From positions 124,001-188,000 of the forward strand of contig CAKUNE010000001.1 in NCBI GenBank assembly GCA_934668345.1: DNA of 64,000 bases. Reading direction: 5' to 3'. The translations under genes and the position numbers were made by a program. The stretch is from an uncultured Collinsella sp. Its GTDB lineage: Bacteria > Actinomycetota > Coriobacteriia > Coriobacteriales > Coriobacteriaceae. The stretch's first letter is position 1. The number at the start of each line of letters is the position of its first letter. Of the stretch, positions 37,916-46,178 are shown piece after piece. The notes under the pieces were generated by a model that searched no databases, was not told where the DNA came from, and saw nothing but the letters and a program-made list of their open reading frames with translations.

Positions 37916-39427
37916 ATGAGCGCACGCAGAAGACATCAAAATGCTCCAGCTCAGCCTATCAATAATGCCAGCCCATACAGCACCGCAAAGGCGCATATCT
38001 ACAAGCCAAGAGACCAGCAATCAATATGGCTGGAGAAAGTCGGTAAGGCAGTTTCACTAACTTATCATGACAATATCAAACGCATTTACCGAGATATCGC
38101 CAGAAAAATGCCCCAATGTTTCGCTTGTATCAGAGGCGGTTGGGGCTTCATTGATAGAATAGTCTTACTTGCCAATTCGGAACTATGGCTAGGCTGTTTC
38201 ACCATGAATAATACATCTGAACCCCAAAAGCCCTATATAGTGTTAAACATAAAGCCGTCTCGCGGCGCGGCTGGCTATCTCAGGAAAAAAATAGACGCCG
38301 CTATCGATGCTGGCTTCTATAGTTTTAAGGTTAGGCTAGAAGCTGATGAAAGCGGGCTATATCCCAATCGCGTACTTCCCATAGTTGCAACTCTGTCATC
38401 CTATTCAACCAACCGCGGTTGTACTTTCTTTCCCTCCAAAACGACCCGTAAGGGGACATATGCCGACTCTGTAGGGCTACTAAAACCCTTCAGAGACCCT
38501 AACGGTATCGATTCGGCATCATTTCTTGATAAAGTCTGGCGCTTCGACAGGAATACGCATTTTGATGTGGTTAGTGGGATTATCGACTCGCTTCGCAAGA
38601 CTACGGTGCTTGCGCCCGGCCTTCTCCATGGAATCGAATACGGATTAAACGAGATATCAGATAACGTACTTGTTCATTCGACAAAAATGCAAAGCGAGCA
38701 TGTTGAAGGCTACGTAATGGCCCAAGTTCATCGTCAATCTAACAAAGTCGCAATCGCAGTCTATGATGACGGAATTGGCATTCCCAATTCACTTAGGAGT
38801 GGCGGCGTAGCCTTTGCTGACACAAAGGAGGCTATACAACTTGCTCTCAGCAAGGGCGTAACAGATGGAAATGGCGCAGGCAACGGATTGTGGCTTCTTG
38901 ACAGTATTGTCGACGCAGCATCTGGTTCTCTCGATATTCAGTCTGACGGCATTGGCTATAGAAAGGTTCACAAATACAACGGCGCAGACGCTACGATCGC
39001 ATTCAGAAATGTCAACACCCCGGTAGGCGGAAGCACGTTAGTAGATTTTCAAGTCTCGACAAACTCATCAATATCCATGTCAGACATTTTTGAGGGAAAC
39101 TCGCCAGTCAATCTTTGGAAAGAATCCCATGAAACCGACCCCTCAGGCAGAAGCCTCCGACTTCGTCTGGCTGACGAATCATCCGGATTTGGAAGCAGAT
39201 ACGACGCTGCGAAAATGCGCTGTTTAGCATTAAACATGGCTAGCGATGCAGATGATAAGGTCTATTTGGACTTTGCGGACGTACCGTTCATCAGCTTATC
39301 GTTTGCAGATGAGTTTATAAACAAATTGGTGCGCGAAGTAGGCCTAGTCACCTTCATTAAAAAATACGCTATTGTGAATCTGTGCCAATCTTGCGCCGAA
39401 GCAATTGATTACATCACTAGAAACTGA
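37916..39427 (+). CDS. GHKL-type ATPase with C-terminal STAS-like (DUF4325) domain
   Basis: 503 residues, soluble. An uncharacterised N-terminal half (about 1-225) is followed by a histidine-kinase-like ATPase domain. It has an N box LNEISDNVLVHS (E246), G1 box DDGIGIP (D284-G288) and G2 box GAGNGLWLLDSIV (about 320). No histidine phosphorylation domain or response regulator is present. The C-terminal 90 residues (KVYLDFADVPFISLSFADEF) match the STAS-like DUF4325 (PF14213). Pairing of an anti-sigma-like ATPase with a STAS-like domain suggests a switch protein acting through partner binding; GHKL modules also occur in MORC- and Hsp90-like defence proteins. The SIR2-like gene follows 138 bases later in the same direction, so they may act together. 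Confidence 0.78.
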   Translation: MSARRRHQNAPAQPINNASPYSTAKAHIYKPRDQQSIWLEKVGKAVSLTYHDNIKRIYRDIARKMPQCFACIRGGWGFIDRIVLLANSELWLGCFTMNNTSEPQKPYIVLNIKPSRGAAGYLRKKIDAAIDAGFYSFKVRLEADESGLYPNRVLPIVATLSSYSTNRGCTFFPSKTTRKGTYADSVGLLKPFRDPNGIDSASFLDKVWRFDRNTHFDVVSGIIDSLRKTTVLAPGLLHGIEYGLNEISDNVLVHSTKMQSEHVEGYVMAQVHRQSNKVAIAVYDDGIGIPNSLRSGGVAFADTKEAIQLALSKGVTDGNGAGNGLWLLDSIVDAASGSLDIQSDGIGYRKVHKYNGADATIAFRNVNTPVGGSTLVDFQVSTNSSISMSDIFEGNSPVNLWKESHETDPSGRSLRLRLADESSGFGSRYDAAKMRCLALNMASDADDKVYLDFADVPFISLSFADEFINKLVREVGLVTFIKKYAIVNLCQSCAEAIDYITRN

Positions 39428-39483
39428 GGTTCGACGCGTAACAGCAGACTAAAAGCAGAAGACCTTTAAACAAACAATCTCTT

Positions 39484-39573
39484 ATGCAGGAGTATTATAA
39501 GAAATATTCCGAGCCCTGCACAATGTGGGCTGAAATCATTAACACAGTTATGCAGGAGTGGCGTTATGAGTAA
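39484..39573 (+). CDS. Possible 29-residue leader ORF before the SIR2-like gene
   Basis: ATG at 39484 opens a frame (MQEYYKKYSEPC to MQEWRYE) whose TAA overlaps the SIR2-like start (ATGAGTAA). It lies on a 12-bp direct repeat, TTATGCAGGAGT (39482-39493 and 39548-39559). The ribosome-binding site is weak, and it may not be a gene. Confidence 0.25.
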   Translation: MQEYYKKYSEPCTMWAEIINTVMQEWRYE

Positions 39574-40801
39574 AACTCTTCTAGTGGGTGCCGGGGCGGA
39601 ATGTATCGAGCCTTTTGGGCTTCTTGCTGGAAAAGAATTCACATTCGATACTTGCTACTACCAGAATGAGGCATTGTATGAAGCCCTGGGAGAATTCTAT
39701 CGAGGGAGACTTTCGAAAAGCGTAAATCGGAATCTAGGAACTCCCTCCTCGTATCAAAATCTATTTCTCTACTCGTCCAAAAACGTGGCGTTTCGCAAGT
39801 TGTCTAACTATATCGTCAGCGCCTCTAAGGATTCATTTTTAGGCTCACGGCTGAGTGAGCATATTATTAAAAGTCAGGATGACGATGAAGAGAATCAGCT
39901 TGATACTTATGGTCGGGATCTTCTGTTTGACATGCTGATCAAGAGAGATAAGGATGCCGGCTATGTGAGCGCTTTGAAGGAAGTGGCACTCGAGGTGATT
40001 CCGGACGATGCGTACTATGGAACTATAGAGACGTATTTCTCGAGTCTTATTAATCCTGCAAGGAGGAACAAGTCGCTCTGGCGTTTGATCAACTATTATT
40101 GGAGCGCGTTCTTTTCCGTTGCCGAACCGCTGATTCGCAAGGCATTTGAAGGCGATAGGCTATTTAAGCAGCAGGGTCTATATAGGTTTACATTAAATAA
40201 TATCAATACCGTTATTGATGCGATAACGACGCGGAACCAGTTTACCCTCCAAGATATCCAAGATACTTACTACGCAAGGTTACGTGGAAGATTTGATAAC
40301 GTGTTGACGACGAATTACACGGGCCTTTCGGATTTTTTGTTTCCTGAGCTGATTGGAAATTCATGTGTGTATCTATCAGGGGCTCTCTGGTTGTTCGAAT
40401 CGCTTGGGTCTCTCACTTCAAGAGACGTGCGTAAAGAACCCATAGCTGCGGATGAATTTGTCTTTCCATTTCTTATGACACAAGTGCCGATTAAGCCAAT
40501 TATCGATACGAACCAGCTGAGATCCTTTTCCAAGGCTATTGAGATACTCGACAATACGGGCCTTCTCGTTGTTTTAGGCTATTCATTTTGCGAAAGCGAT
40601 TCTCACATTTCGGCTATGGTGCGAGATTTCATGCAGCATGCGAATAGTCGTCTTATCTATCTCGACCACGGCAGAGATGAGACACCCAGCACCATCAAGA
40701 AAAAGCTGAGGCTTAATCCTGAGCATAGTTACAATATCGATATTTTAGGCACTGGAGACAGCGATATAAACCGTCTGATTGACATTTTAAATAACGCCTG
40801 A
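39566..40801 (+). CDS. SIR2-like protein
   Basis: 411 residues. The N-terminal LLVGAGAECIEPFG resembles the first NAD-binding loop of SIR2-type folds. A helical insertion follows (about 60-240). LTTNYTGL (N250, Y251) is the conserved Asn block, VYLSGALWLFESL stands where YLHG is usual, and VVLGYSFCESDSHISAM (G338-D345) is the typical GYS..E.D block of SIR2_2/SIR2-like prokaryotic proteins. Such proteins act as NAD-degrading effectors in several antiphage systems. The Ser in place of the catalytic His raises doubt about activity. The start ATG follows GGAG. The gene is downstream of the GHKL/STAS-like gene in the accessory segment. Assignment is by motif memory. Confidence 0.68.
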   Translation: MSKTLLVGAGAECIEPFGLLAGKEFTFDTCYYQNEALYEALGEFYRGRLSKSVNRNLGTPSSYQNLFLYSSKNVAFRKLSNYIVSASKDSFLGSRLSEHIIKSQDDDEENQLDTYGRDLLFDMLIKRDKDAGYVSALKEVALEVIPDDAYYGTIETYFSSLINPARRNKSLWRLINYYWSAFFSVAEPLIRKAFEGDRLFKQQGLYRFTLNNINTVIDAITTRNQFTLQDIQDTYYARLRGRFDNVLTTNYTGLSDFLFPELIGNSCVYLSGALWLFESLGSLTSRDVRKEPIAADEFVFPFLMTQVPIKPIIDTNQLRSFSKAIEILDNTGLLVVLGYSFCESDSHISAMVRDFMQHANSRLIYLDHGRDETPSTIKKKLRLNPEHSYNIDILGTGDSDINRLIDILNNA

Positions 40802-41188
40802 GCTGCTGAATAACACTAGAAATTACTCGGTGTTGAACCAAGTCAAGGTCTCCAAGCTATTCCCGCATATAACGAGGAAGAAAGCTTGTCTCAAGCATTT
40901 CTATCTGTCGTTTCATGTCAAATCGCATCTTTATATTCCTATCGTAAGTTATATCGAGATTTATCGGGTTATATAAACTTGTATAAGCTTATCGTCGAAT
41001 ATCGTTTGTTTCGACCTGCTAAATCCAACATATCGAGACAGCCAATTACCGCAGGATAGAAAGTTGTTACACCTGTAAAAGTCATCGGTTCGTTCTAACA
41101 GACATGTTGATTGACCCGTTATCCACGGCCTGAGGGAAATCGACCCCAACATGGTAAAGTAGTCGCAACAAGCAACCATGGAGGAACA
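40802..41188. other. Intergenic stretch, AT-rich
   Basis: 387 bases without a gene. A short minus-strand frame (40961-41203) has no ribosome-binding site and no recognisable product. The last 60 bases carry the leader of the DUF4869 gene, with GGAGG 6 bases before its ATG. No clear terminator for the SIR2-like gene was found. Confidence 0.5.
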
Positions 41189-41641
41189 ATGCTCAGCATT
41201 CACTACGGCGACAGAGACGATGTGATTTATGACACATCAACATTCTTTGATTACAGTTATTCTCCCTCTTGGCTGCAAGATCCACTGTCACAGCGTATCA
41301 TCAAATCTATTGACAATGGGACGGTTCTTGGCGCAAACGCAATCGACACCAAGGTGCTCGGAGTTATTCCACCCGAGAAATTATCAACGGGCACCAAAAC
41401 ACTTCTGCTGATGCTCTTTATGCCTCAAAATCTCTACAACGCCTCTACCTGCGGAGATAATTGCGCCTACTGGATTTTGCGCATCGCTTCTAAACATGAC
41501 ATAACCATTAACCTCTACCACATGATGGATTTTGGTAAAGGGCGTTTTACAGTCCGCGTCACCAATACCGGACAGATTGTTCACACCATGGATGAACTTA
41601 TCCTTATCTCGGCAAAATGTCTGAGGGAGGCTCGAGCATGA
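41189..41641 (+). CDS. DUF4869 family protein, copy 2
   Basis: 150 residues from an ATG 6 bases after GGAGG. It opens LSIHYGDRDDVIYD and has the same blocks as copy 1: VLGVIPPEKLSTGTKTLLLM, YNASTCGDNCAYWIL, YHMMDFGKG and NTGQIVHTMDEL. The CGDNC pair is conserved. Its stop overlaps the ATPase start (ATGA), so the pair is translationally coupled, tighter than in copy 1. No signal peptide or membrane helix is present. Function is unknown. Confidence 0.82.
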   Translation: MLSIHYGDRDDVIYDTSTFFDYSYSPSWLQDPLSQRIIKSIDNGTVLGANAIDTKVLGVIPPEKLSTGTKTLLLMLFMPQNLYNASTCGDNCAYWILRIASKHDITINLYHMMDFGKGRFTVRVTNTGQIVHTMDELILISAKCLREARA

Positions 41642-42615
41642 GAGGGGAATACCAGCTGATCGTAAGGACCAATAAAGTTCAGGTCAAACTCACCATTCGC
41701 CGAAACCTCACCATCATCCAAGGCAAAAGCGCAACAGGCAAAACCACCCTGTTGGACAGCCTCCGTGCATACGAAAACCTAGGAGCCCAAAGCGGGATAA
41801 TCGTTAATTGCGCAGCCCCCTGCCGCGTCATCGGCGGCAAAGATTGGGAAGCGCAACTCGGCCGCATCGATAACAGCATCGTGTTTGTGGACGATACGCA
41901 AAAATTCGTAAGGAGCCATGCATTCCAGCATGCAGCTCGACACAGTTCCAACTACTACGTCATCGTTGCGAGGGATGAATTGCCCCAGCTCCCCTATAGC
42001 GTGGATGAGATCTATGGCCTCAAAAACACCAACAGGGCCACAACAAAATATCCTGTCTACACGCGCACGTACACTTCTGCCTACCGCATTTACGGAGACG
42101 AGCTCTACGATGGAGATCAGCCAGAAGAAGTCATCGTCGAAGACAGCAATGCCGGCTATGAGTTCTTTAAAGTCCTGTGCGCCAAAAGTAAAATTCGCTG
42201 CGTAAGTGCCGGTGGCAAATCAAACATATACGAAACCGCTCTGAGCTCCCCAGCCCAAAATATGCTCGTAATTGCAGATGGGGCCGCTTTTGGGCCCGAG
42301 ATGCCCTATGTCTATTCGCTCAGGAGATTTAAGAGGATCGAACTCTTTTTGCCGGAATCGTTTGAATGGCTTGTGCTGAGATCGGGGCTCTTCAACGATG
42401 TCGAAACGCAAGACATGCTCCTTCATCCTGCCGATTTCATCGACTGCGAGAAGTTCTTCAGTTGGGAACAGTTCTTTACTAAACAGCTTAGGGAGCTGAC
42501 CAGAGACAGCTACCTAGCCTATAGAAAAGAAGCTCTCAATCCCGCCTACCTACAGCAACATGAGCTCAACACGATTGCCGAATCGCTACCCAAACTCGGA
42601 ATCACTTCGAACTAG
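41638..42615 (+). CDS. P-loop ATPase of the DUF4869-ATPase pair, copy 2
   Basis: 325 residues. Walker A is GKSATGKTT (residues 29-37) and the Walker-B-like strand is SIVFVDD. Blocks shared with copy 1 are HSSNYYVIVARDELPQLPYSVDEIY, VEDSNAGYEFFKVLC, LVIADGAAFG, LPESFEWLVLRSG and SWEQFFTKQLRELT, in the same order and spacing. The single P-loop, short length and absence of an ABC signature or HTH make it neither an ABC transporter ATPase nor a known regulator. I chose ATG 41638, seven bases after GGGAGG and overlapping the DUF4869 stop; 41617 is an upstream alternative. Its TAG shares the palindrome CTAG with the stop of the convergent GT2 gene. Confidence 0.77.
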   Translation: MRGEYQLIVRTNKVQVKLTIRRNLTIIQGKSATGKTTLLDSLRAYENLGAQSGIIVNCAAPCRVIGGKDWEAQLGRIDNSIVFVDDTQKFVRSHAFQHAARHSSNYYVIVARDELPQLPYSVDEIYGLKNTNRATTKYPVYTRTYTSAYRIYGDELYDGDQPEEVIVEDSNAGYEFFKVLCAKSKIRCVSAGGKSNIYETALSSPAQNMLVIADGAAFGPEMPYVYSLRRFKRIELFLPESFEWLVLRSGLFNDVETQDMLLHPADFIDCEKFFSWEQFFTKQLRELTRDSYLAYRKEALNPAYLQQHELNTIAESLPKLGITSN

Positions 42616-45098
42616 AGCGAGAAATACTCGCTCTCAGCGGAAAGGTTTGGTCCGAGCCATGGGTCGCCATCGAGAAAGAACTCCGGCCAGCGCTGGATGA
42701 ACAGGGCTTGCTCGCGCTTCCAGCGGCGCAGCTTTTCCTCGCTGGCCTCTTCCCTGCCGCGCGAGGTGAACTCGTAGTGGTACAGCTCGGCATAGGGAGT
42801 AAAGATGGTGCGGTAGCCCGCCTCCCACACGCGCAGGCAAAAGTCTGCGTCGTTAAAGCCGACGGCGAATTCCTCGTTGTAACCGCCGACCTGCTCAAAT
42901 ACGTCGCGTCGGACCATCTGGCAGGCGCCCGTTACGGCGCTAAAGTTGCCAGGGCGCATGGCGCGGGCAAGATAACCCTCGCGCTTTGCCGAGAAGTCCT
43001 GGTTGGCATGGGCAAGTGCGCCACGCACACCAACCAATATGCCAGCGTGTTGCACCAGATGGTCGGCAAAGTAGAGTTTGGCGCCCACCACGCCCGCATC
43101 GGGACGCTGCAGATAGCCCATCATCTCTTCAATAAAGTCGGGACTAATGACCTCGGTATCGTTGTTGAGCAGCAGTAGATAGTCGCCCTTGGCGTGCTCC
43201 ACACCAAAATTGATGATCTGAGAGTAATTGAACTCGCCCGGCCAGTACACAACGCGCGCGATGCCCTTGCCTTCGGATGCTGCAGCCACGCGCTCTGGCA
43301 GGGTTTCGTAATACGCAAACGTCTCCGGGGCTTCGCTGTTGTTCTCCACCAAGACGATCTCGTAATTGGCATACGTTGCCTTCTGGGCGATCGACATCAC
43401 ACAGGCGTCAAGCGTCTCAATGTGATCCTTGGTGGGAATCACAATGCTCACCAGCGGCGCAGGCTCTGGCAGTGCATAGCGCATGCGGTAGACAAACGGT
43501 GTCTCGGACTCCTCGACCGTCCCGCGAACGCCCAGCGCGTCAAAGTGGCGCCGCAGCGCAAGGCGCCCGGCCTCAATGGCATACGGCTTGCTATCGGCAG
43601 ATCCGTCGGCGGTCGATCCCGGATGAACGCGCCAGTGATACAGCACGTGCGCAACATGCTCAAACCGCGCGCCGGCTGCAAGGCAGCGAAGCGTCAGATC
43701 ATAATCCTGGGCGCCCGCGACGTCTTCTTGCGACATGTCAATGCGATCGATGAGCGCCTTCTCCACCATCAGAAAATGCGTCACGCAGTTATGGCTATAG
43801 AGCAGGTCGACGTTGAGCCGCGTCTTAAAGACCGGCTGACCCCACTCCCCCGTTTTCTGGAACATGTCCTCGTCGCAGAACAGGACCTGGGGACGCTCGT
43901 CCTCGGCAGCCTTGTTCAGCGCGGCAACATAGCGGAATAACGCGTCCGGTTCCAGAATGTCGTCATGGTCCAAGAACGCGATGTAGTCGCCCGTCGCTTG
44001 CTCGATACCCGCGTTGGTGTTGACCACAATGCCGCCGTTGCCGGGCAGCTCAATGCGACGGATGCGCTCGTCATTGGCATCCGCCGCAAAGTCGGCCACC
44101 GCATCCCATTCAGGCGAGGCATCCATCAGCAGCAATTCCCAGTTGTCATAGCTCTGGGCTAGCACCGAATCCAACAGCTCGCGCAGGTAGACCCGATCAG
44201 TCTTGTAGCACGGCACCACAATGCTCACGAGCGGCCTATAGGCAAAGGCCGCCGAAGCGACACGCTGGCACGCCAAATCGCCCGGCTTTGCGCGATGCTG
44301 CTCGAACCAACGTCGATAAGCTGCGTCGTCTGCACGCGCGTCCTTCATGCGGCTCCAACTGTCGTCGACCATGCCGTTGTACAGGCGACCGTCCATAGCG
44401 CAAAACCCGCTCTGGATCTGCTCTGTGGAATCGCTCACAATCGCGACAAAATCCCGTATATCCTGAGGTATCTCAACGCTCAGATACGTTTTATTGACGC
44501 GGCAACCGTTGCGCTGTGGCACATCGACCTGCGACTCAAACACATGCACGGTGGCATCGATGGCATTCATGTGCGCATCGAGCATCTGAAGCTGGGGCAT
44601 GCACTGGGGGTCTCCCGCCCAGGTAACCTCATAGCGCCACACAGCGCCCGAATCGGCCGGAAGATATCGGACGGCATCGATTTCGTAGCAGCCGCAGCGC
44701 TCACCGCGCTGCGCATCACGGATAAGCGCACACAACGCAGGCTTTGCCTTGTAGTTGATCTTGGATTCCAGCTTAGCTTTACGGCTATCGAGGCGAATGG
44801 ATCCAAGCTTATGACCACCGGATGCAAACTCGACGTCGATCGCAGAGCCATCCAAAAACGGCAGCACCAAGACGGCGAGCTCGCGCTCGTAGCCCGCAAC
44901 CGAGGGGCAAAGTGCCAGCACACGTCCATGATCGACCGGCAGCGCCAACGACGGCACACAAGAACCGCTCGTCGTGGCATGGGCAAACGCTTGAGAACCC
45001 TCCCGCTCAATAAGCGCGGCGATATCCTGGCCGGCAAAACGAAGCAGCACAAACAGACGGCCCTGACTACGGCAAAGTGCCAAACGCTTGATACTCAT
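42612..45098 (-). CDS. Large glycosyltransferase with two GT2 domains
   Basis: 828 residues. An N-terminal domain of about 270 residues without clear identity is followed by two GT-A domains. The first (about 280-530) has VSIVVPCYKTDRVYL, IAFLDHDDILEPDAL and DYDLTLRCLAAGARFEH. The second (about 545-800) has VSIVIPTKDHIETLDACV, LLLLNNDTEVISPDF and GFNDADFCLRVWEAGYRT. This resembles the two-domain GT2 enzymes that add rhamnose- or galactofuranose-type units to wall polysaccharides. Its last 17 residues recur as a remnant at 34703-34801. The ATG directly abuts the stop of the upstream GT2 gene, so it closes the operon that starts near 49522. Confidence 0.87.
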   Translation of the reverse strand: MSIKRLALCRSQGRLFVLLRFAGQDIAALIEREGSQAFAHATTSGSCVPSLALPVDHGRVLALCPSVAGYERELAVLVLPFLDGSAIDVEFASGGHKLGSIRLDSRKAKLESKINYKAKPALCALIRDAQRGERCGCYEIDAVRYLPADSGAVWRYEVTWAGDPQCMPQLQMLDAHMNAIDATVHVFESQVDVPQRNGCRVNKTYLSVEIPQDIRDFVAIVSDSTEQIQSGFCAMDGRLYNGMVDDSWSRMKDARADDAAYRRWFEQHRAKPGDLACQRVASAAFAYRPLVSIVVPCYKTDRVYLRELLDSVLAQSYDNWELLLMDASPEWDAVADFAADANDERIRRIELPGNGGIVVNTNAGIEQATGDYIAFLDHDDILEPDALFRYVAALNKAAEDERPQVLFCDEDMFQKTGEWGQPVFKTRLNVDLLYSHNCVTHFLMVEKALIDRIDMSQEDVAGAQDYDLTLRCLAAGARFEHVAHVLYHWRVHPGSTADGSADSKPYAIEAGRLALRRHFDALGVRGTVEESETPFVYRMRYALPEPAPLVSIVIPTKDHIETLDACVMSIAQKATYANYEIVLVENNSEAPETFAYYETLPERVAAASEGKGIARVVYWPGEFNYSQIINFGVEHAKGDYLLLLNNDTEVISPDFIEEMMGYLQRPDAGVVGAKLYFADHLVQHAGILVGVRGALAHANQDFSAKREGYLARAMRPGNFSAVTGACQMVRRDVFEQVGGYNEEFAVGFNDADFCLRVWEAGYRTIFTPYAELYHYEFTSRGREEASEEKLRRWKREQALFIQRWPEFFLDGDPWLGPNLSAESEYFSL

Positions 45099-46166
45099 CT
45101 ACACTTCTCGCTTTCCCAGGGCGTTCGCTGCCATGCGTTTGCAGGCACCAAGGCGCCCAAACCTCAAGACGTCGTAATCGAACATGAGCTTTTTACATGC
45201 ACGGGCATTGGGGGCCTTGCTGGTAAGCGCCGCACGCACCATAGCAGCAACAGAAGGAGCGCATTGTGCGAGCGCAGCATCGCTGCCCACGGCAGAACCG
45301 GCAAGCGCCGTGGCAACGGCAGCAAACACCTTGCCGCAGTCCGAACCCAGCAACCTGAGCGCATCGTACAGCACCAGATCGCATAGGAAGTACGCCAGGT
45401 CATCGGCATACTGGACATCGAGACCGTCGCGCTGCCAGTCAGCCAGCACAGCGGAGTAAATCTTCACATGCTCCAGCAGACGCGTCTCGTCGTCATAGCG
45501 CATGGTATCCATGAGCGAACCCTTGCGCGCCACGCGGTAGTCATACAGCTTGCTCGAGATAAGCGCGGTCTTGCGCGAACGACCGTACACGGCAAAATCG
45601 AAGACCTGGTCCTCGCCATACTTAACGGTTTCGTCGAACACGATCCCGTTGCCCAGCAAAAACTCACGCTTGCAGGCAGTGCGCCATGCAAAGGGGCGAG
45701 AAGCTTCCTTAAACAGCAGGTCGGAGCTATAGCCTTCAAACGACATATCGCGCGGGCTCAGCACATAGTTAAGCCACGGATACCCCGCCTCCAGCGGATA
45801 CGGATTCGCGCCAAAGGTCAAAACGTCGCAGTCCTCGCGCTCAAAGGTATCGACGATCACGCGGCATGCATCGGGCGTAAAGCGGTCGTCGGAATCCAAA
45901 AACGCGACGATAGACGCCGTGGACGCAGCGATGCCTGCATTACGTGCACTCGACAGGCCGCCGTTCTCCTTATCAACCAGCCTAAAGCGCGCGTCCTTTT
46001 CGCAATAGGCAGCCGCAATATCGCGTGAACCGTCCGGCGAACCATCGTTGACCAGCACGCCTTCCCAATCGGGCATGTCCTGCGCAAGCAGGGAGTCCAG
46101 GCACCAGGCCAGGCATTCCTCTACCTTATAGATGGGAACGACAACAGAAATCTTGGGGGTAGCCAT
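45099..46166 (-). CDS. Glycosyltransferase family 2 (B' of a duplicated pair)
   Basis: 355 residues. The GT-A domain starts VSVVVPIYKVEECLAWCLDSL, with LVNDGSPDGS, SARNAGIAAS and FLDSDDRFT, followed by a C-terminal helical region (GEDQVFDFAVYGRSRKT). It aligns along its full length with the gene at 47372-48412. I prefer ATG 46166, with AGGAG 9 bases upstream, to GTG 46172. It lies 12 bases after the paralogous-type gene 46179-47297. Substrates are unknown. Confidence 0.86.
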   Translation of the reverse strand: MATPKISVVVPIYKVEECLAWCLDSLLAQDMPDWEGVLVNDGSPDGSRDIAAAYCEKDARFRLVDKENGGLSSARNAGIAASTASIVAFLDSDDRFTPDACRVIVDTFEREDCDVLTFGANPYPLEAGYPWLNYVLSPRDMSFEGYSSDLLFKEASRPFAWRTACKREFLLGNGIVFDETVKYGEDQVFDFAVYGRSRKTALISSKLYDYRVARKGSLMDTMRYDDETRLLEHVKIYSAVLADWQRDGLDVQYADDLAYFLCDLVLYDALRLLGSDCGKVFAAVATALAGSAVGSDAALAQCAPSVAAMVRAALTSKAPNARACKKLMFDYDVLRFGRLGACKRMAANALGKREV

Positions 46167-46178
46167 AGTCACTCGCTC

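Noticed and set aside
33245-41188. Prophage or integrative element
   Set aside because: No integrase, structural phage genes, relaxase or clear attachment repeats are visible, so I describe it only as an accessory segment.
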